Positions 1-10,979 of a stretch of 64,000 bases of DNA are shown here, piece after piece. Source of the DNA: Haematobia irritans (taxonomy: Eukaryota > Arthropoda > Insecta > Diptera > Muscidae); the NCBI RefSeq assembly GCF_050003625.1, contig NC_134400.1, positions 45,807,096 through 45,871,095 of the forward strand, read 5' to 3'. How positions within the stretch are numbered: the stretch's first letter is position 1; each line of letters starts with the position of its first letter. The notes below the pieces were generated by a model. It did no database searches. It saw only the letters and a list, made by a program, of their open reading frames with translations, and had not been told where the DNA came from. The translations under genes were made by a program, and so were the position numbers.

Positions 1-1065
1 TGGAAAACCAAAATTCATCTGATTCAGTTGATATTTGGTACGTGGTTTTAATATATGGCATTCAACACCCATGCAGGAATTGGTTCATATCAGTCCATAT
101 TTATATATAGCCCCCATATAAACCGATCCCCCGATTTGTCTTTCGGAGCCTCTAAGAGAAGCAAATTTTATCCGATCCTGCTGAAATTTGGTATATGGTG
201 TAATTATATAGTCTCTAATGACCATGCAAAAATTGATCCATATCGGTCCAGAATTATATATAGGCCCCATATAAACCGATCCCCAGATTTGGTCCCCGGA
301 GCCCCTTGGAAGAGCAAAATTTATTCCGATTCGGTTGAAATTTGATACGTGATGTTAGTATATGGTATCCAACCACCATGCAGGAATTGTTCCATAGCGG
401 TCCATAATCATATATAGCCCCCATATAAACCGATCCCCAGATTTGAACTCCGGTGCCTTTTGGATAAGCAAAATTCATCCGATCTGGTTGAAATTTGGTA
501 CGTGGTGGTAGTATATGATATTTAACAACCATGCCAAAAGTGGTCCATATCAGTCCATAATCATATATAGCCCCCCATATAAACCGTTCGCGAGATTTGG
601 TTTTGGAGCCTCTTGGTACATTGTGCTAATATATGGCCGTTAACAACCATGCCTAACTAGGTCCATATCGGTCTATAGTTATATATAGCGCTCAGATAAA
701 TCGATCCCCAAACACACAAAAATTGGTCCATATCAATTTCATAATTTTATATATCCCCCATATAAGCGACCCCTATATTTCAATTCTGGCCCTCTACGTA
801 CCGTGCAAAAGTCCATATCGATTCGTAATTATTTGTAGACTGACCTATATATACCTTTTTTGTCTAATATATACCAGGTATGGACTAACTCACAACTTAT
901 AAAACGATGTTAAGAAGTTTTAAGATACCTTGCTATCGGTAAGTATTATCACAACGCAATTGATTCGATTGTGGATGACAGTCTTTCGTAGATGTTTCTA
1001 CGCAATCCATGGTGGATGGTACATAAGATTCGGCCTGGCCGAACTTACGGCCGTATATACTTGTT
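1..1065 (-). mobile_element. Family A (mini-me/DINE-1-like) element A1, truncated by window edge
   Basis: Reads on the minus strand from its left terminus (AACAAGTATATACGGCCGTA, complement of 1046-1065) through a short unique segment into about three to four degenerate 153-bp units (about 60-660). The other terminus, with the GTCC microsatellite, lies outside the window. The palindrome TTCGGCCAGGCCGAA near the left end is present with minor change. No 29-bp array is present in this copy. It is non-coding: the 61-96 residue frames here are the stop-free 153-bp unit. Assignment to Helentron-type elements is inference; repeat-family membership is directly visible from the other twelve copies. 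Confidence 0.85.
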
Positions 1066-2929
1066 ATATATCACCCCCAAAAGAACTCTTTGTGAAGTGA
1101 AGATCAAGTCCATTTTTAGAAGATTTTTGTTGAATGTAAATTAATGGAAGAATTTGGAAATGGAACAATTTTTTGACTGGGTATGCTCTCCAACTTTGAG
1201 AAATAACAAGAAAATACCATTATCAGAAAAAAGTTTACCTGAATTCCAGCTTCTTTTAAGGATTTTTTGGTATTGATAAAGATGCTGCTTATTTCAACTA
1301 AAAACATTTCTGGGGAGCCATCTCGCAGTAAATCTAGACTCGATAAATTTTGGATAAGAATGATGCTCTTATTTATCGAAGTTTCGTTAATTTCAAAAAA
1401 AAAAACTTTTAAACTAAAGAGTCAAAATCCTTAAAATACGTATTAGGCTATTTTGGAAGCCTTTTCACCTTCAATTAAGATAATTTAAAATCAAAAATGT
1501 TGTTCGTTACTTTAAGGAAACTTTGCGACTTTAATGCAAGAACAGTAAGCAAGTGTAGTTGCCATGTCAGTAACTTGTCAATTGTCCTGATTACCGACAT
1601 ATTTGGAATGCCATTTTCCACATTCCTTTGTGTTGTTAGTGATTTTCTTAAGGCAATCTCTTAATAAGCTCATATATCCTAAGGCCAGTGTGGGCCTTCA
1701 TCAAGGCGGGTATGTGGGGATAGTAAACACAAGAAAATTCCTTGTTTGCCTTATCGGACAAGAAAAAAGTGATAATTAAATTTGTTTCTACACATTGCCA
1801 TTTCGTGTGGAATCGAATCCACTCATAATTACTAATGAATGTTAAACATGGACAAAAAGCCATTGAAAAATTAAAGGGAAACCTTGTTTTTGTAGAAAAA
1901 AATCAGCATAGAACCGTAATTAAGGTTGTTTACTGTCTACCCTGTCTTGCCTAACACTTTAGAGGCCTCATTAATATGGCTAGCACAGAACAAAAAAATT
2001 TACATACAAATATGGCCATAACCCTGAAAATGACCAGTAATAAAAACATTTTGTTTTTCGTTTTGGCCAAGGGTAGGGTTAGAATTTGTGGAAAAGATTC
2101 AAAGTGAAAATAAGGACAAAAGCTTTTTTGTAATAACAGGACTTCAAGGACCCTCAGTGGTCTTAAAATAGAAAGCATGACAAAAAAATGGGAATAGCCT
2201 TTATTAAAGCGACATTGTAAAATCAAAATTTTGGGATGGTAAAAGTTGATAGGCACAAGAGTTATTTCATGGGGTAGGGGAATTAATGTCGATAAACATA
2301 ATTCCAGAAATACAAAGACCATGTGTATGGGGTCCTTTGTCTTTTGGAATGGAATGTAAAGTTATTTTGCAATTGTGAAATACTTTTGCTTTCGCTCCCT
2401 TTATGTTATGGAATCCTTTTTCTACTCATATTCATATGCATGGGTATACTTTAGCATATGGGCGTTGGGTGTTGGTATGTAAGTGGCATCGTGGCATGCC
2501 AAAGGAAATGCAGACATTGTTGTTAACATTTCAACAGGAAATATAAAAAAGCGCAACGTTACGATAGGACACACACACTACCACACCCACCCTCACACAC
2601 TTATACACATTGGCCATCATGTTAAAGCTGAATCAACATGCGATTACCTAAAGTAGAAAAGGAGGAAATAAGCGACCTTAATCTGTGTAAGAATAACACC
2701 AACTCTACGAATTGTAGGCGTGTGTAAGCAAATGCACATTTAATATACGTGGATGTTTGTATTGAAATGGGTTAATTCAGTCCATTTAAATAGAATCCCA
2801 CTTGGAAGATGTGTCCATAAAGATACTCTCTTTATATTGGGTCATAAAAACTCCAATATAGTGTTAAAACTCTATATCCTAGAGAATAGGAAATGAATCT
2901 ATGATCGTTGCCATAGCTGCTGAGAACGA
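1066..2929. other. AT-rich spacer, no recognised gene
   Basis: Several short frames of 60-123 codons occur on the minus strand, but none shows a recognisable domain, and the base composition is AT-rich without a coding look. A CA-rich microsatellite-like stretch lies near 2570-2605. I see no RNA gene or mobile-element terminus here. Confidence 0.5.
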
Positions 2930-3835
2930 CAGTAAAATTGGGGTCTCTGAACAGATAACAGAGAGAAGTAACTGCTACACCGCTGGGTCGAAGATTCATC
3001 TGGGAGCATTTAACTGCTATACCGATGGATCCATCTGGGAGCAGTTATTTCCCCCTGGACCATCTTACTGGCGTAATAATGTCCCAGAGAGAAATAGCTG
3101 CTACAACGTTGGATCTTAGATCTATCTGAGAGCAATTATTTCCATATGAAGGCAGTTAACCATATTACTGGCATCAGAATTTTCCAGAGGGAGTTCTAGG
3201 GTCACTATCTCCCAGGACCATGTTAGTGTCATCAAACTACACCGATGCGTCGTAGATCTATCTGGGATCAGCTATTTCCAACTCCTACCCCGACGGATCC
3301 ATCTGGAAGCAATTGTTTCCCTCTGGTATCGGGGTCCTATTCTCCCAGAACCATCTTACTGGCGTCGGAATGTCCCAAAGGGAAATAACTGTCCCACCGA
3401 TGGGTCGAAGACTTATCTGGGTGCAAATATGTCAATCTGGAAGCGCAGATGGCTCCCCATAGATCCATCTGATAGAGGTATTTCACTCCGGTATCTGTTC
3501 TGGGGTCCCATTCGCCCAGGACCATATTACTGGCGTCAGAATGACACGGACGGATCGAGGATCCATCTGGGAGCAGTTATTTCCCTCTGGTATCTGTTCT
3601 CGGGTCCCCTTCGTCCAGGACCATCTTACTGGCAACCGAGTTTTCCAGAGGGATATAACCGCTACACCGATGGATCAAAAATCCATCTAGGAGCAGTTAA
3701 CTGCTAAACCGATCCATCCATCTGGTCCATCTGGATGCAATTATTTCCCTCTGGTATAGATTCTGGGGTTCCATTCTTCTAGGACAATTTTACTGGCGTC
3801 GGAATGTCCCAAAGGGAAATACTTGTTCCGATTTC
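2930..3835 (+). repeat. Degenerate tandem array apparently amplified from a LINE RNase H segment
   Basis: The stretch repeats a block of roughly 200 bp whose best-kept parts read, in one plus-strand frame, GPSYWR.NVPEG followed by NCYTDGSKIHLGA. YTDGSK is the start of the RNase H domain in LOA/I-group LINEs; LINE1 in this window has YTDGSKLNGQ. The block recurs about five times with heavy point change and small indels, alternating with a segment reading ISLWYLFWGP. Because an RNase H remnant follows directly (3860-4325), the simplest reading is local tandem amplification of a LINE fragment. The derivation is inference; the repetition is seen directly. Confidence 0.6.
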
Positions 3836-3859
3836 TGGACCACAAGACAAAACTTCAGG

Positions 3860-4325
3860 CATAAGTGAGATCCATAATTAATTGGCTTGGAAATAACACG
3901 AGACCAAAAAACGTGCACATTTTTACAGATTGCCGAAGGAGAATGAACGCGTATCGTATTGGAATGCAAAAGCATCATCAGCATTATCCACGAATACTTG
4001 GAATACGGCAGCATCCGCACCATATGGATGCCGGGCCCTTTCAGGATAAGAGGAAACGTAAAGCCAAATGAACTAGCGTTAAAAGCTGGGCCAAATATGG
4101 AAGTGCATTTAGAGAACGTATAGCCAGTAGAGGCAATGTGGACCGAGATGAATGAATGGGCACGGGGCACACTTAAAGTGATATGGACCAATGCAACGGT
4201 CGGAAGGGCAACGTAAACACTATGGGATGACCCCCACAAGAAAAAGACTGGATAACTACTCAAGGAGAACTACTCAAGGAGAATATGACGACAGTCAGGA
4301 GGATCGAGTACAGAGTGAAGAAGGT
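3860..4325 (+). pseudogene. Degraded LINE RNase H domain
   Basis: Translated across several frame changes, the plus strand contains NVHIFTD (resembling the second strand and catalytic Asp of RNase H) and, about 130 bp later, IWMPGPFRIRGNVKPNELA. The latter aligns with the family pattern WVPGHxGIxGNExADELA, which carries the last catalytic Asp of LINE RNase H. The original His and Asp positions are changed, and stops interrupt every frame. It is therefore a fossil of the non-LTR element type also present at 9.6-14.6, 30.5-32.4 and 36.4-38.6 kb. The 157-codon minus-strand frame over the same bases is an antisense shadow. Confidence 0.6.
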
Positions 4326-4329
4326 GTCA

Positions 4330-4624
4330 GGAGCCACCGTGGTGCAATGGTTAGCATGCTCTCCTTGCATTCATAGGGTCATGGGTTCAATCCCAGTTTG
4401 TACCAAACACCAAAAAGTTTTTCTGCGGTGGATTATCTCCTCTCAGTAATGCTGGTGACATTTCTGAGTGTTTCAAAGCTTCTCGAAGTGGTTTCACCGT
4501 AATGTGGAACGCCGTTCGGACTCGGCTATAAAAACGAGGTCCCTTGTCATTAAGGTAATCATAGAATCGGGCAACACACAGTGCTGTAGTATCACAATGG
4601 ACTGAATAGTCTAAGTGAGCTTGA
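4330..4624 (+). mobile_element. tRNA-derived SINE, copy 1 (3' truncated)
   Basis: Begins GGAGCCACCGTGGTGCAATGG (split here as GGAGCCACCG + TGGTGCAATGG), where TGGTGCAATGG fits a polymerase III A box, followed by GGGTTCAATCCC as a one-base-changed B box. The body matches the full copy at 46731-47080 through the segments CAGTAATGCTGGTGACATTT and CAATGGACTGAATAGTCTAA. It lacks the block between GGGCA and the tail (about 25 bp) and stops before the CGGGCTGCCAC...TAACCTAA end. It directly abuts the RNase H fossil upstream. Confidence 0.85.
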
Positions 4625-6408
4625 GGGTTTTCAGGACACGCGAAGCGATACCTTGTGACATGAGACGAATTCGGGCTGACATATTGAATTGTAGAGTTCA
4701 GAAGGGAGAGATAAACAATTTGAATACCTGAAGATGCCAAATCTTAGCTGCAATATCTTGGTCGCTCTATGCTGCTGTCTCTCGTCATCACTGACAGGTG
4801 GTGGTCTTTCACCCAGCACAACTCTGAATTGGTAGGTGTGTGCCGCCATCAATGCCGTTCTTATTCCCTCATCCCTATCATCGCAGATCAAGTGGTCAAT
4901 TGATTGTATTTTTTCCTGAAATCGGACCGGATGTACTTGGCCCGTTGGGATGGTACTCTCCTGGATGTGGCATGGTTTTGCTGGTTTACACCTCTGCACT
5001 TTATCAGGTGCTGGGGGTAAGTCGCAGTGTTGTCTCATCTGCAACATGAATCCAAAGTGAAAATCCGCAGCGCAGTATTTGTCACCGTAAAAGGATTTCT
5101 ACATTGCGTATCGCTAATACAGGTAATATAAACGAGGGCCGCATAACCGATAAGGGGACTATCAATAGACTCATAGGTCACCCCCCCCCACCCTGTTGCA
5201 AAGAAGTCCCAAAGAAGTGCAGGGAGATATTCATTGAGCTTCACCTCAAGTACTTTGATGACCCTACCTGATGTGAATATGGAACAGTCTTCCGTATCGA
5301 TCATCCACATCTGATGATGGAAGATAAGCTCCTGCCACGTAAAAGTTGAAAGTGAGGGGGCACTACACTGCCTTGTACAAGGAGTTGTTTTTTGGTGGAG
5401 GTCGGATGGTATAGCAAATAGACCATATTGAACCAGTTTTTGGTATAGACCCCATGTAAACTGATCCCAGATTTGTCTTGCACAGTCTCTTTGAAGAACA
5501 ATATGTCCTTGTCCTTGTGATCATCTTCAGAATGGAAGAACAACCTGTGAGATAGTTCCAATAACCTGCTCTATTAAATTAACATTTCAAGTTACCTAAA
5601 AAAACAAAAACAAAAAACTCTAGTGCAGTACAGTTGCTAGGAATATCAGACTTAGAGGGTGGAGGAGAAGAGGTGGAGTACATCACAAAAAGGCTTAGAA
5701 TTATATTTACACACTCTCAAAGAGAAAGTGGAATTGCCCTAGTAGGAGATTCAGTTATAACGGAAATATGAGGGCGTTTGCGATTGTATGTGGAAGGAGT
5801 GATTGTTGTATGTCGTTCAACATGACTATAAGGCACACACCCACACCCTTCTCTTATACACACTCACCAACGAACATTCATCCACATTGTCTTTAATTGG
5901 AAAAACAACCCTTATGTCATCCATATCTTTACCTCCATCTCTAACTGGATAACAATAATAGTCTGAACTCTTTAGGGAGAATAGAAAAATCTATGCCATG
6001 ATACTTGTCACAAAATCTTTAGTTCGTCTTTTTTCCCATCTAGGATGAATGTTGAACAGACACCTCTTTAAACTAAAGTTTGTTAGTCTTACCACGTTTT
6101 TGAGATGATTTTTATATGAGACCTTTTTCATCTTTTTTTTTGTTTTGTTTTTTAGAAATCCAATATAAGCGAGGGCAAAGGCAGGAAAAAATGGTTAACT
6201 TTTTGTGACTTTTTTTGTTCACACTTACCCAATATTCTAACACTTTGGAAACCATTTTGAAAGGGTAGACAATTTTCATCTTGTCCCATTTCCTTTTTTG
6301 TTTTGTAGAGTTCAATTGATTCATGGGTCTACATGGAAGATTACACATACTATTGGAATTTCTGTTTTCCTTTGAACATTCACTTTCGATTTTTTCACAT
6401 GAATGATA
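4625..6408. other. Unassigned region
   Basis: No recognisable protein domain in either strand; the 60-138 codon frames overlap one another on opposite strands. Positions about 5453-5490 resemble a single decayed piece of the family A 153-bp unit (CCCATGTAAACTGATCCCAGATTTG in two parts). A C-rich run of ten occurs near 5169-5178. Otherwise nothing that can be named. Confidence 0.4.
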
Positions 6409-6564
6409 CACAGAAAAAAAATTACCAAACATTTTTCAATTAAAATAGTAATTGAATCTGATAAAATTGTCAATATAATCTTTAATTGATTCTACTAATG
6501 TTTTTAATCAAAACAAAAGGCTTTCACATATATTAATTGTACGAATTAATTTTTTAAATTATTT
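6409..6564 (+). repeat. Family C AT-rich palindromic element, first part (C1a)
   Basis: Starts with ACACAGAAAAAAAATTAC, the same terminus seen at 24461 and, as ACACAAAAAAATC, at 43370. It contains repeated quasi-palindromes built from AATTGA/TCAATT. It is cut at 6564 by the insertion of family A element A2 and resumes at 8243. No coding potential. Confidence 0.65.
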
Positions 6565-8242
6565 TTATACCCTCCATCATAGGATGGGGGTATATTAACT
6601 TTGTCATTCCGTTTGTAACACATCGAAATATTGCTCTAAGACCCCATAAAGTATATATATTCTGGGTCGTGGTGAAATTCTGAGTCGATCTAGGCATGTC
6701 CGTCCGTCCGTCCGTCCGTTCGTCCGTCTGTTGAAATCACGCTAACTTCCGAACGAAACAAGCTATCGACTTGAAACTTGGCACAAGTAGTTGTTATCGA
6801 TGTAGGTCGAATGGTATTGAAAATGGGCCATATCGGTCCACTTTTACGTATAGCCCCCATATAAAGGGACCCTCAGATTTGGCTTGTGGAGCCTCTAACA
6901 GAAGCATATTTCATCCGATCCGGCTGAAATTTGGTATATGGTGTTGGTATATGGTCTCTAACAACCATGGTCCATAATTATATATAGCCCCCATATAAAC
7001 CGATCCCCAGATTTGGCTTGCGGAGCCTAAAAGAGAAGCAAATTTCATCCGATCCGGCTGAAATTTGGTACATGGTGTTGGTATATGGTCTTTAACAACC
7101 ATGCACAAATTGGTTCACATCGGTCCATAATTATATATAGCCCCCATATAAACCGATCCCCAGATTTGGCTTGCGGAGCCTCAAAGAGAAGAAAATTTCA
7201 TCCGATCCGGCTGAAATTTGGTACATGATGTTGGTATAAGGTCTCTAACAACCATGGACAAATTGGTCCATATCGGTCTTTAATTATATATAGCCCCCAT
7301 ATAAACCGATCCCCAGATTTGGCTTGCGGAGCCTCTAAGAGAAGCATATTTCATCCGATCGGGCTGAAATTTGTTACATGGTGTTGGTATATGGTCTCTA
7401 ACAATCATGCAAAAATTGGTCCACATCGGTCCATAATTATATATAGCCCCCATATAAACCGATCCCCAGATTTGGCTTGCGGAGCCTCAAAGAGAAGTAA
7501 ATTTAATCCGATCCGGCTGAAATTTGGTACATGATGTTGGTATATGGTCTCTAACAACCGTGCAAAAATTGGTCCACATCGGTCCATATTTATATATAGA
7601 CCCCATATAAACCGATCGCCAGATTTGGCTTGCGAAGCCTCAAAGAGGAGCAAATTTCATCCAATCCGGTTGTATTTTGGAACATGGTGTTAGTATATGA
7701 TCTTTAACAACCGTGCCAGAATTGGTCCATATCGATCCATAATTATATATAGCCCCCATATAAAACATTCTCCAGATTTGACCTCCGGAGCCTCTTGGAG
7801 GAGCAAAATTCATCCGATCCGGTTCAAATTAGGCACGTGGTGTTAGTATATGGTCGCTAACAACCATACCAAAATTGGTCCAATCACACAAAAATTGGTC
7901 CATATCGGTTCATAATCATGGTTGCCACTAGAGCCAAAAATAATCTACCAAAATTTTATTTCTATAGAAAATTTTGTCAAAATTTTATTTCTAGAGAAAA
8001 AAAACTGAATTATATACGTATTGGATCGATCTTTTTTGATTTAATATATACCACGTATGGACTTACATACAATTTAGAAGATGGTGTTAGGAGGTTTTAA
8101 GATACCTTGCCATCGGCAAGCGTTACCGCAACTTAAGTAATTCGATTGTGGATGGCAGTGTATAGATGAAGTTTCTACGCAATCCATGATGGAGGGTACA
8201 TAAGCTTCGGCCTGGCCGAACTTACGGCCGTATATACTTGTT
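6565..8242 (-). mobile_element. Family A element A2, near full length
   Basis: Minus orientation. The right terminus TTATACCCTCCATCATAGGA lies at 6565, followed by the TATATATATTCTGGGTCG core, the GTCC microsatellite (about 6700-6725), and then about six 153-bp units (6830-7840). A short segment TGGTTGCCACTAGAGCC and a remnant of the 29-bp AAATTTTATTTCTATAGAAAA array (7945-7995) follow. It ends in the palindromic left terminus at 8200-8242. There is no duplicated target sequence at the junctions with family C. The 153-bp units give overlapping open frames on both strands; these are not genes. Confidence 0.9.
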
Positions 8243-8333
8243 TTTAATTCACTTTGGTGATTGATTCATTATGACCATGATTGAAGCAATTTCAAAATTA
8301 TTTCGATGAATTAATTTCATGATTGAAGATAAA
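8243..8333 (+). repeat. Family C element, continuation (C1b)
   Basis: An AT-rich stretch with GATTGATTCATTATGACC and TTAATTTCATGATTGAAG, continuing the element broken by A2. It is only 90 bp and is cut again by family A element A3, so it acts as the spacer of an inverted pair of family A copies. Confidence 0.6.
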
Positions 8334-9306
8334 AACAAGTATATACGGCCGTAAGTTCGGAGCCTTCCAAGAGGCTCCGGAGGTCAAATCTGGTGATCGG
8401 TTTATATGGCGGCTATATATAATTATGGACCGATGTTGACCAATTTTTGCATGGTCATTAGAGACCATATACTTACACCATGTATCACATTTCAGCAGGA
8501 TCGGATGAAATTTTCTTCTCTTAGAGGCTCCGCAAGCCAAATCGGGGGAACGGTTTATATATATAATTATGGACCTATGTGGACCAATTTTTGCATGGTT
8601 GTTAGAGACCATATACTAACACCATGTACCAAATTTCAGCCGGTTCGGATGAAATTTTCTTCTCTTAGAGGCTCCGCAAGCCAAATCTGGGGATCGGTTT
8701 ATATGGGGGCTATATATAATTAAGAACCGATGTGGACCAATTTTTGCATGGTTGTTAGGGATCATATACTAACACCATGTACCAAATTTCAGCCGGTTCA
8801 GATGAAATTTGCTTCTCTTAGAGGCTCCGCAAGCCAAATCTGGGGATCGGTTTATATGGGGGCTATATATAATTATGGACCGATGTGGACCAATTTTCGC
8901 ATGGTTGTTAGGGATCATATACTAACACCATGTACCAAATTTCAGCCGGATCGGATAAAATTTGCTTCTTTTAGAGGATTCGCAAACCATATTTGGGATC
9001 CGTTTATATGGGGGCTATACGTAAAAGTGGACCGATATGGCCCATTTGCAATACCATCCGACCTACATCAATAACAACTACTCGTGCCAAGTTTCAAGTC
9101 TATAGCTTGTTCCGTACGGAAGTTAGCGTGATCTCAACAGACGGACGGACGGACATGCTCAGATCGATTCAGAATTTCACTACGACCCAGAATATATATA
9201 CTTTATGGGGTCTTAGAGCCATATTTCGATGTGTTACAAACGGAATAACAAAGTTAATATACAGGGGGTATACTAACTTTGTCATTTTTATACCCTCCTA
9301 TGGTGC
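8334..9306 (+). mobile_element. Family A element A3, internally deleted with rearranged right end
   Basis: The left terminus AACAAGTATATACGGCCGTA is followed by only about ten more family bases before jumping straight into the 153-bp repeats, so most of the unique left segment and the 29-bp array are deleted. About four units follow (8380-9010), then GACGGACGGACGGACATG and the TATATATACTTTATGGGG core. The right end is abnormal: after AAAGTTAATATACA the sequence continues with GGGGGTATACTAACTTTG and TTTTATACCCTCCTATGGTG, which are right-terminal sequences in the opposite orientation. This points to an inversion or template switch at the end. Confidence 0.85.
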
Positions 9307-9622
9307 TGCACTGTTAGAAAAATATGTTTTTTATATGTTCCGATATAAACAAAATGTGTTTCGCGCACAATTTTAAAACACAATATATTTAAGTGCAAAC
9401 ATGTAATGTTCCTAAACTAACACTAAATGTTTGGGACATCTATATTAATATGTTAGAATATATTATGTTTGGGGCATGAATGTTTCATAAAAATCATATG
9501 TGTGAATGCAAACATAAATATATTTACAAATTTCAATTAAACATACATATGTTGTGATATTTTATTCAAAGCGTCAGAGAGAGTATAGAGAAAGAAATAG
9601 AGATGGAAACCGGGAGAGTTGA
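9307..9622. repeat. Family D AT-rich repeat (ACATATAATATGTT type), D1
   Basis: Contains AAGTGCAAACATGTAATGTT, ATATTAATATGTTAGAATAT and ATTATGTTTGGGGCATG, which recur at 38746-38906 in nearly the same order and, more loosely, at 17080-17220. It is non-coding. It lies directly between A3 and the LINE insertion. Confidence 0.5.
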
Positions 9623-9635
9623 CGAAAGATATCAA
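9623..9635 (+). repeat. Probable 5' target-site duplication of LINE1
   Basis: CGAAAGATATCAA here matches CGAAAGAATCAA at 14621-14632 except for one missing base. The pair brackets the 5' leader and the TAACCTAACC tail of LINE1, as expected after target-primed reverse transcription. Confidence 0.5.
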
Positions 9636-9755
9636 CATAACACACGGTTGTTCTTCAACCGTCGAACTGAACGGACGTGTTTTTTAATAGCGGAGTATTT
9701 CATCGTAATAAGTACTTATTACGAATTTCACGTGTGGTGGAAATAATAAACCACC

Positions 9756-10979
9756 ATGCAGCGAAATTCAAAGTCATCCACTGGGTTGCTAACTTCAGGG
9801 CCCAGTGGACGGGTAACGACTGAAGTTATAAATTTGGGCATCGACCAAGAGTCAGGCCCAATTAGTCGACCTGTAGACGGGTCGACTGGCGGTGACACTT
9901 TGGCAAGTCGAACCTTTTCTAAGGTGACGACATCAAAAGGAGGCAATCCCTCTCGAAAGAGATTCAAGGAACGAAGAAATGCTTTGTTTATCCTAAAGAA
10001 ATTAGGATCAGTCGACCCAAGCACGTTGTCGGCTAAGCAAAGCGATTCCTTAAAATGGGCTCAAGGAATTCTTGAAGCTGGAAAAAGGGAACGATCACCG
10101 GATGAGCTGCCATCCTCTAAACGGGATCAAAGATCGTTTGCCTCAGTTGCAAAAGACAGCCTTGTGATGGCTATTATTAATAAAGGAGCATTGGACGGTA
10201 TGATTCCAAGGCAAAAATGGGGGGAAATTGAGAACGCGATGTCTGGTGTCTACTCAGAGGTGCGAAAAAAGTTTCCCGGACCAAGTCCTCGACGGCAAGA
10301 TGCTGGATGGTATCAAGGACGATATAAGTTAATAGCTTTTGCAGACCAGAGGTCTATGGATTGCTTTAAAGCTGCATTGATGCTAATTGGTGAAGTTTGG
10401 GAAGGAGCCGCTTTGGAGTTAGTCGATAAAAAAGACATACCGGCTAAACCTAGAGCACATGCATGGATACCGGCAAACCCTCCTGATCCTGAGTCAATAC
10501 TAGAGAGACTAAAAGAATGTAACCCAGATCTTCCAACCGCCGATTGGAAGGTTGGTCGTTTGGATGAGGTGGATGGACCAAGACGACATGCGGTGTTTAT
10601 ATTAAACATAGAGTCGCTGCCACATCTAGCCCAGACCCAAGGACGCGTAAGTTATGGCTTTCATGATATCCATATGAAGGTATACAAAAGCGATCAGCCA
10701 AAGGATTCCGAAACGGACAAGCCTCCGGTAGAGTCAGCAGTGAAAAAATCTCCTAGCGAAGCCGAAGGAGACATAAAACCTGCAGACTATGGTGAAAATC
10801 ATATGCGGGAAGTTTCTACAGGCTCAAGCCTCACCAAAACTGAACCGCGGATTGTTGCGAGAGTCACCGAGATCTGTGAAGAGGAAGCCCTTGATGACTC
10901 AATTGAAGCGGCTGATGTGACGGTGGTTGAAAATTTGGATGGTTCTACGGTTCCTCCAGATAAATCTTCACCATTGTAA
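9756..10979 (+). CDS. LINE1 ORF1 protein (DUF4780-like RNA-binding/chaperone role inferred)
   Basis: This frame of 407 codons is intact. It begins at ATG in the context ACCACCATGC, close to a eukaryotic consensus. The first 130 residues are Ser/Lys/Arg-rich and probably disordered. Residues about 175-330 form a compact region (AGWYQGRYKLIAFADQ, PRAHAWIPA, DWKVGRLDEVDGPRRHAVF, YGFHDIHMKVYKSD) resembling the DUF4780-type domain found in ORF1 of LOA-like LINEs of flies and mosquitoes. The C-terminal 80 residues are acidic. I see no CCHC zinc knuckle. In LINEs, ORF1 binds element RNA to form the retrotransposition particle; that role is inferred by position. Its last 41 bases overlap ORF2 in another frame, so ORF2 is probably reached by reinitiation or an unusual mechanism. 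Confidence 0.8.
   Translation: MQRNSKSSTGLLTSGPSGRVTTEVINLGIDQESGPISRPVDGSTGGDTLASRTFSKVTTSKGGNPSRKRFKERRNALFILKKLGSVDPSTLSAKQSDSLKWAQGILEAGKRERSPDELPSSKRDQRSFASVAKDSLVMAIINKGALDGMIPRQKWGEIENAMSGVYSEVRKKFPGPSPRRQDAGWYQGRYKLIAFADQRSMDCFKAALMLIGEVWEGAALELVDKKDIPAKPRAHAWIPANPPDPESILERLKECNPDLPTADWKVGRLDEVDGPRRHAVFILNIESLPHLAQTQGRVSYGFHDIHMKVYKSDQPKDSETDKPPVESAVKKSPSEAEGDIKPADYGENHMREVSTGSSLTKTEPRIVARVTEICEEEALDDSIEAADVTVVENLDGSTVPPDKSSPL

Noticed and set aside
1951..2322. 123-codon minus-strand open frame
   Set aside because: Hydrophobic but without recognisable domain or homologous copy; AT-rich context makes a chance frame likely.
3790..4263. 157-codon minus-strand open frame
   Set aside because: It is antisense to the RNase H fossil and shows no domain; a chance frame.
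4631..5310. Overlapping minus-strand frames (138 and 91 codons) as a gene
   Set aside because: No domain, no splice-site pattern I could support, and they overlap plus-strand frames of equal quality.
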